NCBI GenBank assembly: GCA_023129325.1
Contig: JAGMCI010000016.1
Span: 1-40,101 of the forward strand
Length of the DNA: 40,101 bases
Reading direction: 5' to 3'
From: Caldifarciminota bacterium
Lineage (GTDB): Bacteria; Hydrothermota; UBA3073; JACQXS01; JAGMCI01
Translations under genes and position numbers: made by a program
The notes under the pieces: generated by a model
Database searches by the model: none
Seen by the model: only the letters and a program-made list of their open reading frames with translations
Told to the model about the DNA's origin: nothing
In this document: positions 8,215 through 16,679 of the stretch, in pieces
Layout: the number at the start of each line of letters is the position of its first letter
Numbering within the stretch: the first letter of the stretch is position 1

Positions 8215-8916
8215 ATGAAATTAAAAGCAGAAATTAGAACCCAAAAAGGGAAAGGGTCAGCAAGAACACTTAGGAGAGAAGAAAAGATACCTGCCATCCT
8301 GTATGGACATGGAGAAAAAAATGTGCTTCTACAAATCAAGGAGAAGGAGATCAATGATGTAGTAAAAAGTGGTATGGAACACTTCTCTCTTGACTTTGGT
8401 AAAGAGGCCGATGTGATAATCAAAGATATACAATGGAATCCAGTTACTTCAAGAATATTGCACATTGATTTTCAATATCTCCACAAGGGCGAAAAAATAA
8501 AGGTTAAAGTTCCAATAGTATTTGAAGGTGTTCCAATTGGAGTAAAAGAACAAGGCGGCATAGTGGAACACATATTATCGGAAGTTGAAGTTGAGTGTCT
8601 ACCCCGTGATATACCAAGAGAAATTAAAGTTGATGTAAGTCCATTAAAAATAGGCGATTCTGTGCATCTCAAAGATATAACAGAAGTGAAAGGTAAATTT
8701 ATTGAAGATATTGAAAGAACAATAGTCACAATTCTGGCACCAAAGGTTACTGTGGAAGAAAAACCTCCTGAAGAAGAGCTTGAAGAAATATCTGCGGAGC
8801 CTGAAGTGATAGGAGAAAAGAAAGAAGAAGAAAAAGAGGAAAAGGAAAAAGTTGATACAGATAGCTCGTCTCGTCCTCAGTCGGGAACATTTACTCCCCC
8901 AGAGAAAAAGAAATAG
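8215..8916 (+). CDS. rplY: Large ribosomal subunit protein bL25 (CTC/TL5 type)
   Basis: 233 residues. bL25 binds 5S rRNA; this is the long two-domain form with an N-terminal L25 domain (MKLKAEIRTQKGKGSARTLR) and a C-terminal TL5-like beta domain (about 95-185, HLKDI, containing V-E-C-L-P-R-D-I-P). A highly charged tail follows (Glu/Lys runs from about residue 185), ending in a Ser/Pro stretch and three Lys. The ATG at 8215 is preferred over the upstream in-frame ATG at 8194 because GGAGGT (8205-8210) precedes it and it gives the family N-terminus. The neighbour prs is the usual partner. Confidence 0.94.
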   Translation: MKLKAEIRTQKGKGSARTLRREEKIPAILYGHGEKNVLLQIKEKEINDVVKSGMEHFSLDFGKEADVIIKDIQWNPVTSRILHIDFQYLHKGEKIKVKVPIVFEGVPIGVKEQGGIVEHILSEVEVECLPRDIPREIKVDVSPLKIGDSVHLKDITEVKGKFIEDIERTIVTILAPKVTVEEKPPEEELEEISAEPEVIGEKKEEEKEEKEKVDTDSSSRPQSGTFTPPEKKK

Positions 8917-8994
8917 TATACGAAAATTGTATATATTAAAAGCACGGATAGTGATGGATAACAATATGGAGCACCACAGATATTTAATTTATGC

Positions 8995-10251
8995 ATGGAA
9001 CTCTTTAACAAAAAAACAGAATCTCCATTAGCAGATAGAGTAAGACCACAAACTCTTAATAATTTAGTTGGCCAAAAGCATCTTGTTGGGAAAGATGGTC
9101 CTATAAAAAAGATAATCTCTAAAGGAGAAATACAAAGTATGATTTTCTGGGGTCCCTCTGGAACAGGTAAGACTACTATGGCTCGGATTATTGCAAAGAC
9201 AAAAAACTATAGATTCGTCAGTTTTAGTGCTGTTCTTGCAGGGGTTAATGATATAAAAAGGGTTGCCAAAGAGGCAGAATTTTACAAAACTCAAAATAAA
9301 CGCACAGTTTTATTTATTGATGAAATTCATCGGTTCAATAAGGCTCAACAAGATGCTTTCTTGCCCTGGGTTGAGAATGGAACAATCATTTTAATAGGAG
9401 CTACAACTGAAAATCCATCATTTGAAATAATATCACCTCTTCTATCACGGACTACTGTATATATATTTAAAAGACTTGATGAAAAAGAAATAATCAAAAT
9501 TATTGATAGGGCATTAAAACTGGAACAAGGACTTTTAAAATATAATCCAGAGATTGAAAAATCCACTAAAGAATATTTAGCCAAGCTTGCTGATGGAGAC
9601 GCCAGAATTGCCTTAAATATTCTTGAATTTGCTATTCTCACAACTTCTTCTAAAAATGGGAAAAGAAAGATAAGTTTAGATACAATTAAAAATGCTATCA
9701 AGGAATGTCCTTTAATTTATGACAAAAAAGGCGAAGAGCATTACAATTTAATATCTGCATTTATAAAGAGTTTGCGGGGTAGTGACCCGAATGCAGGACT
9801 TTACTATCTGGCAAGAATGGTTGAAGCCGGTGAAGACCCATTATTTATTGTTCGCAGGATGGTAATTTTTGCATCTGAAGACATTGGAAACGCTGACCCA
9901 CAAGCTCTTGTTGTGGCAACTTCTTGTAAATCTGCAATTGAACTTGTTGGGATGCCTGAGGGATTTCTTCCATTGGCACAGACTGTTATTTACCTTGCCA
10001 CTGCTCCAAAAAGCAATACTTCACTTGTGGCTTATAAAAATGCACTTGAAGATGTAAAAAGGTATGGTTCATTGCCAGTACCTTTACATTTAAGGAATCC
10101 AGAAACAAAGCTTATGCGTGATATAGGTTATGGCAAAGAATACAAATATCCTCATAATCATACAGGTCATTGGGTAAAGGAAATTTATTTACCCGAAAAA
10201 CTCAAAGGGCATAAGTATTATGTTCCATCAGATAAAGAAACTAATGACTAA
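8995..10251 (+). CDS. rarA: Replication-associated recombination protein A (RarA/MgsA AAA+ ATPase)
   Basis: 418 residues, clamp-loader-like AAA+ ATPase acting at stalled replication forks. It has Walker A at Gly53 (GPSGTGKT), Walker B LFIDEIHRF, sensor 1 GATTENPS and the arginine-finger LLSRT. The C-terminal tetramerisation domain contains R-M-V-I-F-A-S-E-D-I-G-N-A-D, typical of the family, and H-N-H-T-G-H-W near the end. No clear ribosome site precedes the ATG at 8995. The last codons and the stop (E-T-N-D-stop) are supplied by a heptamer array that starts at 10240, so the original C-terminus may have been altered. Confidence 0.95.
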   Translation: MELFNKKTESPLADRVRPQTLNNLVGQKHLVGKDGPIKKIISKGEIQSMIFWGPSGTGKTTMARIIAKTKNYRFVSFSAVLAGVNDIKRVAKEAEFYKTQNKRTVLFIDEIHRFNKAQQDAFLPWVENGTIILIGATTENPSFEIISPLLSRTTVYIFKRLDEKEIIKIIDRALKLEQGLLKYNPEIEKSTKEYLAKLADGDARIALNILEFAILTTSSKNGKRKISLDTIKNAIKECPLIYDKKGEEHYNLISAFIKSLRGSDPNAGLYYLARMVEAGEDPLFIVRRMVIFASEDIGNADPQALVVATSCKSAIELVGMPEGFLPLAQTVIYLATAPKSNTSLVAYKNALEDVKRYGSLPVPLHLRNPETKLMRDIGYGKEYKYPHNHTGHWVKEIYLPEKLKGHKYYVPSDKETND

Positions 10252-10274
10252 TTACTAATGACTAATAACTAATT
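10240..10274 (+). repeat. Five-unit heptamer array spanning the rarA stop codon
   Basis: Units actaatg, actaatt, actaatg, actaata, actaatt; 35 bp. The taa at 10249-10251 that ends rarA lies inside the array, and tRNA-Glu starts 5 nt after it. Confidence 0.9.
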
Positions 10275-10278
10275 TTAT

Positions 10279-10353
10279 GGCGGTATCGTCTAGTCTGGCC
10301 TAGGATGTATGGTTCTCAGCCATGAGACCCGGGTTCAAATCCCGGTACCGCTA
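10279..10353 (+). tRNA. tRNA-Glu (anticodon CTC)
   Basis: Acceptor ggcggta (10279-10285) pairs with taccgct (10346-10352) with one G-U. Anticodon stem tatgg/ccatg encloses loop ttctcag with anticodon CTC at 10315-10317. T arm is ccggg-ttcaaat-cccgg, discriminator A10353, and CCA is not encoded. The D-arm context (tcgtctagtc) resembles bacterial tRNA-Glu. Confidence 0.94.
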
Positions 10354-10492
10354 TAAACCACAGAGGAGCTGCGCCCCCACTGACGAACACGGATTGGATT
10401 AGCCATGGACTTACACGGCAGCCCTGCGGCAGGCAGGGAAGTCAATTGTAAAATTGTGTCTACATTGTCAGAGCGATGAGCTTAATCACAAG
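10354..10492. repeat. Repeat-rich spacer between convergent units
   Basis: No gene is seen. It contains a ccacagagg phrase (10357-10365), a GC-rich hairpin CCCTGC/GCAGGG (about 10422-10438) in gcagccctgcggcaggcagg, and a tcaattgtaaaattgtgtc/tacattgtc motif. The motif acaagctaacgcat (10483-10491 region) recurs as acaagttaacgcat near 13530, at the other end of the following gene. Confidence 0.6.
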
Positions 10493-13400
10493 CTAACGCA
10501 TGAGGATTAGTTTCTTAGTCCGTATATAATCTCTTGCTGAGAATTTTACAAAGTAGATACCTACTGGAAAGTCTTTGGCATCCCATTCGGCTGTATAATA
10601 ACCGGGTTCTTTATCACAATTAATAAGGGTTTTAATTAGACTGCCTGTAACATCATAGACCTTCAAAACTACTTTGCACTCTATAGGTAATTGATACATA
10701 ATAGTTGTTGAATAAGTGAATGGGTTAGGAGTGTTCTGGGATAGAGAGAATACTTTTGGTAACAGAGTAGGTTTCTCCTCTGCTCCTACTTTCACAACTA
10801 TCAACCATTGGGTGGAATCTTTTAAACTACCATCACTAACTATAATCTTAACCGTATCAATAGTTTCATCTGGGCTTGAATAAGAGTAAACCGGCACTGA
10901 AGTCGTTGTATCAAGGATACCATTAATAATCCAGTCGTAAGCAAGAGTATCAGAGTCCGCATCGTAAGCATATACATAGAAAAGGATACCGGAATCTGTT
11001 GTTGTAGTGCAGGGTGATTCTGGACTAATACTATCAATTACAGGTGCATCATTTACAGGTTTAACAGCAACAATCATTGTATCGGAATCACTCATTCCCC
11101 ATGGGTCATCTGCTGTAAAGATAATATTTCGCGAACCATTCCAATCAGGGTCAGTTGTAATTGTAGCAATATGAGTAACACTGTCAATATTAACATAAAT
11201 AGGTCCATCTTTTGGATTAGTAACTTGTAATTGGTAAAATGGATTAGGTAATTGAATTTTTTCTCCCCGTTTCTTGCCTTTGGCTCCCAAATTTTTAATT
11301 CCTCGTGCCTCTTTTTTGAAACCCACAATAATCTGATTTAAATCTTTTGCTCCCCAAATTGAGTAACTCCAGTTAAGGACTGGGTCAGGGTCGTCAGAGT
11401 CATTAACATAGTCATCCAGATATATCTGGAGAGAATCATCTTCCGAGAAGCTCGTGTCTGGCAATCCTGAGACAACAGGGGAATCATTACATTCATGTAT
11501 GGTAATTGATAGAGTATCGTTTTCTGGCAAAGTATCGTGTAGAAATTGAGTAAAGACAATAACTTTGTAATCCTTTCTGGCAAAAGGGACAACCCAATCT
11601 GTAAAGATTATCAAAGCAGTATCACTACCTCCAAGATTAGAAACAGCCTTAGTATCACTATATCCTTTGACTCCTGAAGTATCAATTATACAAGTGACAT
11701 TGAAGGTCTCGACAGTATCGCTTCCAAAATTAGTTATGCGTGCCTGAGGTGAATATATAGAATCCACATAAACAGTACTTGGTGGAGACATAATTGCAAC
11801 CGCCCCCACATCTCCTGCCCAAAGCGTCGAACGCCAATAAGAATCAAAGAAACCAGTTTCTACCCAGGTGCTGGGCAAATATTTAAGTGGCGGTTGAACA
11901 GTTGCACCAGCAGAGAGAGATTTGTCAAAGATAACATAATCAGGCCAACACACTGGTAAGGATGCTAAGTCTCCATAATGTTCACCTTCTATTATACCAT
12001 GCCGTATTACGACATATTTTTTGGGGTTTAATGGGTTTGGATAGATAATGTATATCCCATATTTGTCGCCTGTATACACCGCATTTCCTATACTTATGTA
12101 AGAGGGAGTTATCCTGAATGGTAGTTTAAAAGGCAATCCAGGACTATTTATTAATGAATCTATTAGATAATTACTTTCCTCGTCTCCGTATAGGATTAAA
12201 TTGAAAGAACTAATATCACTGGGAGTGATTAAAGTGTCTGGCACACAAGTCAAAGCGCCACTGTAACGATACATCAATGTGTTCCATTGATTAACAAAAA
12301 ACTCAGCTTCTGTTTTATTAGTATCAGTTTCATCCGTTGTCCCTTTGGTGCCATATATAACCTTAAATGGTTGAACAAACGCATCACCAATAGGACCCTC
12401 CAGATTTATTTCCTTATGGAGATTGTACGGCAATACATAATTAGTTCCCCATGCAATGATATCTCCAGATACAGCATCAATCTCAGCAGTAATGACAAGG
12501 CTATCTTGCGGAGCCCCAGAATAGGTGGGCATTCCGTTAGTCGTTATAGTCAGGGGCAAAGACATATTTATTAGATTGCTGTCCAGATAAACTGTATATC
12601 TGGTAATATTATGCGCAGTAATACTTATAGAATTTGCAACTGTATCAATACTCGTTTGTATTTCGGCAGGTTTTGTCCATTCTTTTAAATTTCTTATCCA
12701 AACCCAAAATATCCGACCATAGTGCAGAAGATAGGTGCGATAGGTAAAATTTCTCGGTTGATAATTGGAAGTTTTATCTCGGAAATAATTATAAAGCATT
12801 ACCTGATTGTATCCTGCGCAATGACCGCCTTGAGGAAGGTAGGACCCAAATTCATAACCAGCTTCCTTCAACGAATCAATAAGCATATACGACTGCTCAG
12901 GCCATACAGTTCCATCACTGGAATCAGCAATTATAAACATGGGTAACTGTTGTGCATTTACAAAGAGTGAAACTGGCGAACCGGACTTCAGCAACGGTAT
13001 ACGGACATGAGTAATAGAATCCGGGTAAGCTGCCAGAGCACACCAGTGCCGGTACCAGTGAGTATAATGACACCAGCCGTCTGCACCACCAACTGCAGCA
13101 AAGATATGTGGATACCTCAATCCCATGCGGTATGCTCCTATGGCTCCCATAGAAGCGCCCTCAAAATAGATGTGTGTGGTATCAATAGTATAAACTTTTT
13201 TCAGAGTGTCATAGACTCTAAAAAAATCGTTATCCCCAATTCCATCCCAAAAAGTATTACCTCTCCCTTCAAGATTTACAAACAACCAGTGTAATGTATC
13301 AGCAATAGCTATTTGATAGCTGTTAAAGGAACTGGAAGCATGACCACCAAACCCATGTCCCCGAAAACATATTCCGTGGGGTATGGTATCATGATATGAA

Positions 13401-13648
13401 TCAGGAACAAATAGACCATATCGCTGAACTGTACTGTCTACCTCTGAGGTATAATATTCCATCGATGCTCCTGCAAACAATGTACTCACACAGAATAAGG
13501 TAAAAAATAAGATAACAAGATTTCTGAGCAACAAGTTAACGCATTGTGAGAATTTTTCCCTTGTATATAATACATTCACGCCTTTTATCTTAGAAATTTT
13601 ATGGTAAAAAGTATTTCCAAATTCTATATTTATCTTCCTATGCTTCAT
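10493..13648 (-). CDS. Secreted alpha/beta hydrolase with Ig-like domains and T9SS-type sorting domain
   Basis: 1051 residues. AAAGGA sits 4-5 nt before the ATG at 13648. The first 36 residues are polar, followed by a hydrophobic export signal (about 37-60). Residues about 62-310 form an alpha/beta hydrolase of the esterase/depolymerase/prolyl-oligopeptidase kind: oxyanion region RGHGFGG, nucleophile Ser166 in EGASMGAIG, Asp245 in SSDGTVWP and His276 in GGHCAGYN, in the correct order. CARDB-like, cadherin-like and PKD-like domains follow, then the FlgD-like domain (about 965-1051; TPNPF, GIYFVKF, KKLILMR). Residues about 768-810 interrupt the cadherin-like domain with a Lys/Arg-rich insert partly encoded by a heptamer array. 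Substrate unknown; polyester or peptide are possible. Confidence 0.88.
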   Translation of the reverse strand: MKHRKINIEFGNTFYHKISKIKGVNVLYTREKFSQCVNLLLRNLVILFFTLFCVSTLFAGASMEYYTSEVDSTVQRYGLFVPDSYHDTIPHGICFRGHGFGGHASSSFNSYQIAIADTLHWLFVNLEGRGNTFWDGIGDNDFFRVYDTLKKVYTIDTTHIYFEGASMGAIGAYRMGLRYPHIFAAVGGADGWCHYTHWYRHWCALAAYPDSITHVRIPLLKSGSPVSLFVNAQQLPMFIIADSSDGTVWPEQSYMLIDSLKEAGYEFGSYLPQGGHCAGYNQVMLYNYFRDKTSNYQPRNFTYRTYLLHYGRIFWVWIRNLKEWTKPAEIQTSIDTVANSISITAHNITRYTVYLDSNLINMSLPLTITTNGMPTYSGAPQDSLVITAEIDAVSGDIIAWGTNYVLPYNLHKEINLEGPIGDAFVQPFKVIYGTKGTTDETDTNKTEAEFFVNQWNTLMYRYSGALTCVPDTLITPSDISSFNLILYGDEESNYLIDSLINSPGLPFKLPFRITPSYISIGNAVYTGDKYGIYIIYPNPLNPKKYVVIRHGIIEGEHYGDLASLPVCWPDYVIFDKSLSAGATVQPPLKYLPSTWVETGFFDSYWRSTLWAGDVGAVAIMSPPSTVYVDSIYSPQARITNFGSDTVETFNVTCIIDTSGVKGYSDTKAVSNLGGSDTALIIFTDWVVPFARKDYKVIVFTQFLHDTLPENDTLSITIHECNDSPVVSGLPDTSFSEDDSLQIYLDDYVNDSDDPDPVLNWSYSIWGAKDLNQIIVGFKKEARGIKNLGAKGKKRGEKIQLPNPFYQLQVTNPKDGPIYVNIDSVTHIATITTDPDWNGSRNIIFTADDPWGMSDSDTMIVAVKPVNDAPVIDSISPESPCTTTTDSGILFYVYAYDADSDTLAYDWIINGILDTTTSVPVYSYSSPDETIDTVKIIVSDGSLKDSTQWLIVVKVGAEEKPTLLPKVFSLSQNTPNPFTYSTTIMYQLPIECKVVLKVYDVTGSLIKTLINCDKEPGYYTAEWDAKDFPVGIYFVKFSARDYIRTKKLILMR
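11221..11255. repeat. Degenerate heptamer array inside the hydrolase gene
   Basis: On the plus strand: taacttg, taattgg, taaaatg, gattagg, taattga. It is translated on the minus strand as P-N-P-F-Y-Q-L-Q-V-T-N within an apparent insert (about 11215-11345) in a cadherin-like domain. Confidence 0.65.
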
Positions 13649-13675
13649 TTTTCCTTTAAGTTTGTTACTATTAAT

Positions 13676-13704
13676 AATATAATCAAATATTGTGGTATTG
13701 TCAA
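13676..13704 (-). promoter_or_regulatory. Promoter of the secreted hydrolase gene
   Basis: On the minus strand: TTGACA (13699-13704), 17-nt spacer, TATATT (13676-13681). Predicted transcription starts near 13669, leaving a leader of about 20 nt that carries AAAGGA before the ATG at 13648. Confidence 0.75.
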
Positions 13705-13760
13705 GATTTTTATATTATTAACCCCCTTATCAAATTACATACTGTGTAAATTGTTATCAG

Positions 13761-13807
13761 ACCTTGAACTCTGTGCTCTCTGCGAACTCTGCGTTCTCTG
13801 TAGTTGC
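13761..13807. repeat. CACAGA-type dispersed repeat
   Basis: A stretch of ctctgtg/ctctctg/ttctctg units, roughly 7-nt periodic. Its complement reads like the ccacagagaacacagag phrase seen at 25612-25650. It lies between the divergent hydrolase and THEP1 promoters. Confidence 0.7.
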
Positions 13808-13814
13808 TTTTTCC

Positions 13815-13843
13815 TTGACAAAATATAAATATGGTAATATTAT
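13815..13843 (+). promoter_or_regulatory. Promoter of THEP1 operon, predicted leaderless
   Basis: TTGACA (13815-13820), 17-nt spacer, TATTAT (13838-13843). The GTG start codon is at 13850, only 6 nt after the -10 box, so transcription should start at or beside the start codon. No ribosome site is visible. Confidence 0.8.
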
Positions 13844-13849
13844 ACAAGC

Positions 13850-14353
13850 GTGAAGAATATATTATTAAGTGGGAAACCCGGCTCAGGGAAGACTACACTT
13901 GTGCTTAAGGCAATCAAAGATATAAAAGCTTATGGATTTTATACAAAAGAAATTAGAAAAAATGGTGAGAGAGTGGGTTTTGAGCTTTGCACTATAACAG
14001 GAGAGAAGGGGATTTTAGCACACAAAGATATAAAAAGTAATTTAAGGGTTGGGAAATATGGAGTTGGCTTAAAAGACCTTGAAGAAATTGGAGTCTCTGC
14101 AATAAAAGAAGGTATTAAAAACAATGCACTTATAGTAATTGATGAAATTGGGAAGATGGAATTATTTTCAGACAAATTTAAATCTATTGTCTTTGAAGCA
14201 TTGGATTCCAAGTCCACTGTTCTTGCTACTATAATGGAGAAAAACCATCCAGTAAGTGACCAAATTAAAGCAAGGCAGGATGTCAAACTTGTAAAAATAG
14301 AGAATATAGATTATAAAGAATTTAAAAAACTGTTAAATGCTGAGATACATTGA
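13850..14353 (+). CDS. Nucleoside-triphosphatase, THEP1 family
   Basis: 167 residues. P-loop NTPase of the THEP1 family: Walker A GKPGSGKTT at residues 8-16, the YGFYTKEIR segment, and Walker B ALIVIDEIGKMELFS, which is diagnostic for THEP1 (COG1618). Characterised members hydrolyse NTPs slowly; their cellular role is unsettled. GTG start, no ribosome site, and a strong promoter ending 6 nt upstream, so the message is probably leaderless. It overlaps the radical SAM gene by 17 nt, implying coupled expression of the two. Confidence 0.9.
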   Translation: MKNILLSGKPGSGKTTLVLKAIKDIKAYGFYTKEIRKNGERVGFELCTITGEKGILAHKDIKSNLRVGKYGVGLKDLEEIGVSAIKEGIKNNALIVIDEIGKMELFSDKFKSIVFEALDSKSTVLATIMEKNHPVSDQIKARQDVKLVKIENIDYKEFKKLLNAEIH

Positions 14354-15257
14354 ACTACATAGAAGCGGTGAATTAAGAATAAGGATTGAAGAAGCAATTT
14401 CTAATCTTGAGAATTGTGAAATCTGTCCAAGGAAATGTGGAGTAAATCGTTTAGCCGATGAACAAGGATTTTGTGGTGTGGGCAGATTTCCTATAATCTC
14501 AAGTACTGGTCCGCATTTTGGTGAAGAACCACCACTTGTTGGATTTAACGGGTCTGGAACTATTTTCATCGGGGGATGTAATTTGAAATGTGTGTTTTGC
14601 CAAAATTTCGAGGTATCGCATTATTTGGAGGGCGAGGAGGTTACACCTCGCAGATTTGCAAAAATCATGCTTAGCTTACAAAAACTTGGCTGTCATAATA
14701 TAAATATAGTAACCCCAACTCACATTGTTCCTCAAATTCTTGAGGCTTTACCTTTTGCTATAGAAAATGGTTTAAACTTACCCCTTGTTTATAACACAGG
14801 TGGATACGATTCGATTAAAATGCTGAAATTACTTGACGGTATTTTTGATATATATATGCCTGATTTTAAATTTTCAGATTTGAAGATGGCAGAACGGTTT
14901 ACAGGTGCGAAAGACTATCCAGAAGTGGCAAAGGAAGCAATTCAAGAAATGCATAGACAAGTAAGCGACCTTGTGATTAAAAATGGGATTGCAAAAAAGG
15001 GACTTTTAGTCAGGCATCTTATTCTCCCTGAAGGACTTGCAGGGACAGGAGAAGTAGTTGAGTTTTTAGCAAAGCTTTCTGAAGATACTTATGTAAATAT
15101 AATGGACCAATATAGAGTTTGTGGGCTTGCTCATAACTTTCCACCTCTTGACCGTTCAATTACTGATGAAGAATTCAATGAGGCATTAGACATTGCATCT
15201 CGTGAAGGACTTTATAGATTCAGTGGGCTATCACTTAGTGAACCACTACTCAAATGA
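14337..15257 (+). CDS. PflX-like radical SAM protein (COG1313)
   Basis: 306 residues. The radical SAM cluster motif is CNLKCVFCQNF (Cys-x3-Cys-x2-Cys), set after an N-terminal Cys-rich part (C-E-I-C-P-R-K-C-G-V-N-R, F-C-G-V-G) that could bind another metal centre. HFGEEPPLVG and S-G-T-I-F-I-G-G are typical of the PflX/COG1313 group, which resembles pyruvate formate-lyase activases but whose substrate is unknown. No glycyl-radical enzyme gene is in the window. It overlaps THEP1 at the 5' end and the UPF0158 gene by 4 nt (ATGA), so the three form a tight operon. Confidence 0.88.
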   Translation: MLRYIELHRSGELRIRIEEAISNLENCEICPRKCGVNRLADEQGFCGVGRFPIISSTGPHFGEEPPLVGFNGSGTIFIGGCNLKCVFCQNFEVSHYLEGEEVTPRRFAKIMLSLQKLGCHNINIVTPTHIVPQILEALPFAIENGLNLPLVYNTGGYDSIKMLKLLDGIFDIYMPDFKFSDLKMAERFTGAKDYPEVAKEAIQEMHRQVSDLVIKNGIAKKGLLVRHLILPEGLAGTGEVVEFLAKLSEDTYVNIMDQYRVCGLAHNFPPLDRSITDEEFNEALDIASREGLYRFSGLSLSEPLLK

Positions 15258-15682
15258 TTAAAATAGATTGGGAAGAACTTTGTGAAGCTATGGGAGATTA
15301 TACTCAATCTCGCTATTACTTTCTCAATAAACTCACAGGGGAGATAATAATTCTTTCTGAATACATGAGTGAAGAAGGAAAAAGAGAATTAAGGAAAAAG
15401 ATTGATGTAAAACACATTAACGATTACGCACTAATACCGACAATAACTTCTCGTGAAGGATATAAGATTATGGAGGAATTTATTTCAATTGTTTATAATG
15501 ATAAACTGAAGCACCAGCTTGAAGAAGCCCTTAATAAAGAAGCTCCGTTCAAGCGATTTAAGGAAATTGTTTTCAAACATCCAGAAGAACGAAAGCATTG
15601 GCTTGATTTTAGAAAAGAGAAGTTAACTCAAAAAGCCACAAATTGGTTTAAAAAAATTGGTATTCTTGAATTTAATTCTTGA
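15254..15682 (+). CDS. UPF0158 family protein
   Basis: 142 residues, no signal or membrane segment. The pattern follows UPF0158 proteins: N-terminal W-x-E-L-x-x-A with R-Y-Y-F-L-N-K-L-T-G-E-I, a central IPTITSREGYKIMEEFI, A-P-F-K-R-F-K-E-I-V-F and a C-terminal W-L-D-F-R-K-E. No function is established for this family. The start ATG overlaps the stop of the radical SAM gene (ATGA). The rpsF promoter begins within the last codons of this gene. Confidence 0.8.
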   Translation: MIKIDWEELCEAMGDYTQSRYYFLNKLTGEIIILSEYMSEEGKRELRKKIDVKHINDYALIPTITSREGYKIMEEFISIVYNDKLKHQLEEALNKEAPFKRFKEIVFKHPEERKHWLDFRKEKLTQKATNWFKKIGILEFNS

Positions 15683-15706
15683 CAAATTTGAATTTTTAAA
15701 TATAAT
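15679..15706 (+). promoter_or_regulatory. Promoter of the rpsF operon, predicted leaderless
   Basis: TTGACA (15679-15684), 16-nt spacer, TATAAT (15701-15706): both hexamers are perfect consensus. The rpsF ATG is at 15715, 8 nt after the -10 box, leaving no room for a Shine-Dalgarno leader. Confidence 0.87.
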
Positions 15707-15714
15707 ACAAAATA

Positions 15715-15999
15715 ATGAGAGAGTATGAAAATCTTATAATCTTCAATCCCGAGATTGGCGAAGAAGCTATTGATAAGAGAATAGACGAGATTAAAAAAAC
15801 AATAAATAAAAAAGGCGAATTCTTGAAACTTGATAAATGGGGCTCCAGACGATTGGCTTATCCAATAAACAAAAAGGAGAAAGGCTATTATGCATTGCTT
15901 GAATTCAAAGCAGAAAATGAAACCCTTCAAGAACTTAACAACAAATTTAAGTTATCCGATGATATAATGAGACATTGTATTGTTAGAAAGGAGACTTAA
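15715..15999 (+). CDS. rpsF: Small ribosomal subunit protein bS6
   Basis: 94 residues, full length for bS6. It begins with MREYENLIIFNPEIGEE and contains W-G-S-R-R-L-A-Y-P-I followed by K-G-Y-Y-A-L-L-E-F. bS6 pairs with bS18 on the 30S platform, and rpsR lies two genes downstream in the conserved rpsF-ssb-rpsR-rplI order. The perfect promoter ending 8 nt upstream of the ATG suggests a leaderless message, so no upstream S6:S18 binding leader is possible here. Confidence 0.96.
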   Translation: MREYENLIIFNPEIGEEAIDKRIDEIKKTINKKGEFLKLDKWGSRRLAYPINKKEKGYYALLEFKAENETLQELNNKFKLSDDIMRHCIVRKET

Positions 16000-16001
16000 A
16001 G

Positions 16002-16448
16002 ATGGCAGAATATAGGGTACCAAATATAAATAATGTCCATATAACAGGAAATCTTACAGGTGACCCAGACCTAAGATATACTCCTGATGGTCAACCTGTA
16101 TGCAATTTTCAAATTGCTTCAAATCGCAGATATATGGATAAAAAAACTAATGAATGGAAGGATATAACTACTTTCGTAAGGGTTACATGTTGGAGACAAC
16201 TTGCAGAGCGAATGGGCGAGGTCCTTAGAAAAGGCAGTGCAGTGTATGTAGAAGGCATGCTTCAAAGCCGCTCTTGGGAAACCCCAGAAGGACAAAAGAG
16301 AACAGCCATAGATATAAGCGCCTTGAGAATACAGAATCTAACTAAATCATCAGGGATAATAAAAAAAGAAGAAGAAAAATCTGAGGAAAAATTGCCAGAA
16401 AAGAAAAATGAAGAAGAGCAAGAAGAAGGAAAAGAACTCCCGTTCTAA
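16002..16448 (+). CDS. ssb: Single-stranded DNA-binding protein
   Basis: 148 residues. OB-fold [34 protein letters not shown] and W-R-Q-L-A-E-R, followed by [15 protein letters not shown]. The linker is short and becomes Glu/Lys-rich, ending in ELPF, the hydrophobic tip that binds partner proteins. AAGGAG (15989-15994 region) precedes the ATG. The acidic tail DNA is shared with the basic start of rpsR, read in another frame over 41 nt. Confidence 0.96.
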   Translation: MAEYRVPNINNVHITGNLTGDPDLRYTPDGQPVCNFQIASNRRYMDKKTNEWKDITTFVRVTCWRQLAERMGEVLRKGSAVYVEGMLQSRSWETPEGQKRTAIDISALRIQNLTKSSGIIKKEEEKSEEKLPEKKNEEEQEEGKELPF

Positions 16449-16677
16449 ACGTTTTAAGAAACCAATTAGTAGAGTAAGGAAAGCTTGCTTTTTTTGTACC
16501 AACGATGTTTCTATAGATTATAAAAAGCCTGAGTTTTTAAGAAAATATATTTCTGATAGCGGCAAAATTTTACCTCGCAGGACAACCAATATTTGTGCCA
16601 AACACCAACGAGCACTAACTCGAGCTATAAAACATGCCAGAGTTATGGCTCTCCTTCCGTTTACAAGGATATATTAA
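16408..16677 (+). CDS. rpsR: Small ribosomal subunit protein bS18
   Basis: 89 residues. It has a lysine-rich N-terminus ([15 protein letters not shown]), a Cys pair in [34 protein letters not shown], and ends A-L-L-P-F. The four Cys/His positions suggest the zinc-binding form. It begins inside the ssb tail (41-nt overlap), and no separate ribosome site is clear, so translation is probably coupled to ssb. Confidence 0.94.
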   Translation: MKKSKKKEKNSRSKRFKKPISRVRKACFFCTNDVSIDYKKPEFLRKYISDSGKILPRRTTNICAKHQRALTRAIKHARVMALLPFTRIY

Positions 16678-16679
16678 TA

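Noticed and set aside
8860-8905. Captured repeat in the bL25 tail (Ser/Pro stretch)
   Set aside because: The cgggaacatttactccccc segment is only weakly palindromic and the tail is naturally variable.
14632-14651. GCGAGG/CCTCGC palindrome in the radical SAM gene as another inserted element
   Set aside because: The encoded G-E-E-V-T-P segment matches what PflX-like proteins normally have, so an insertion is not supported.
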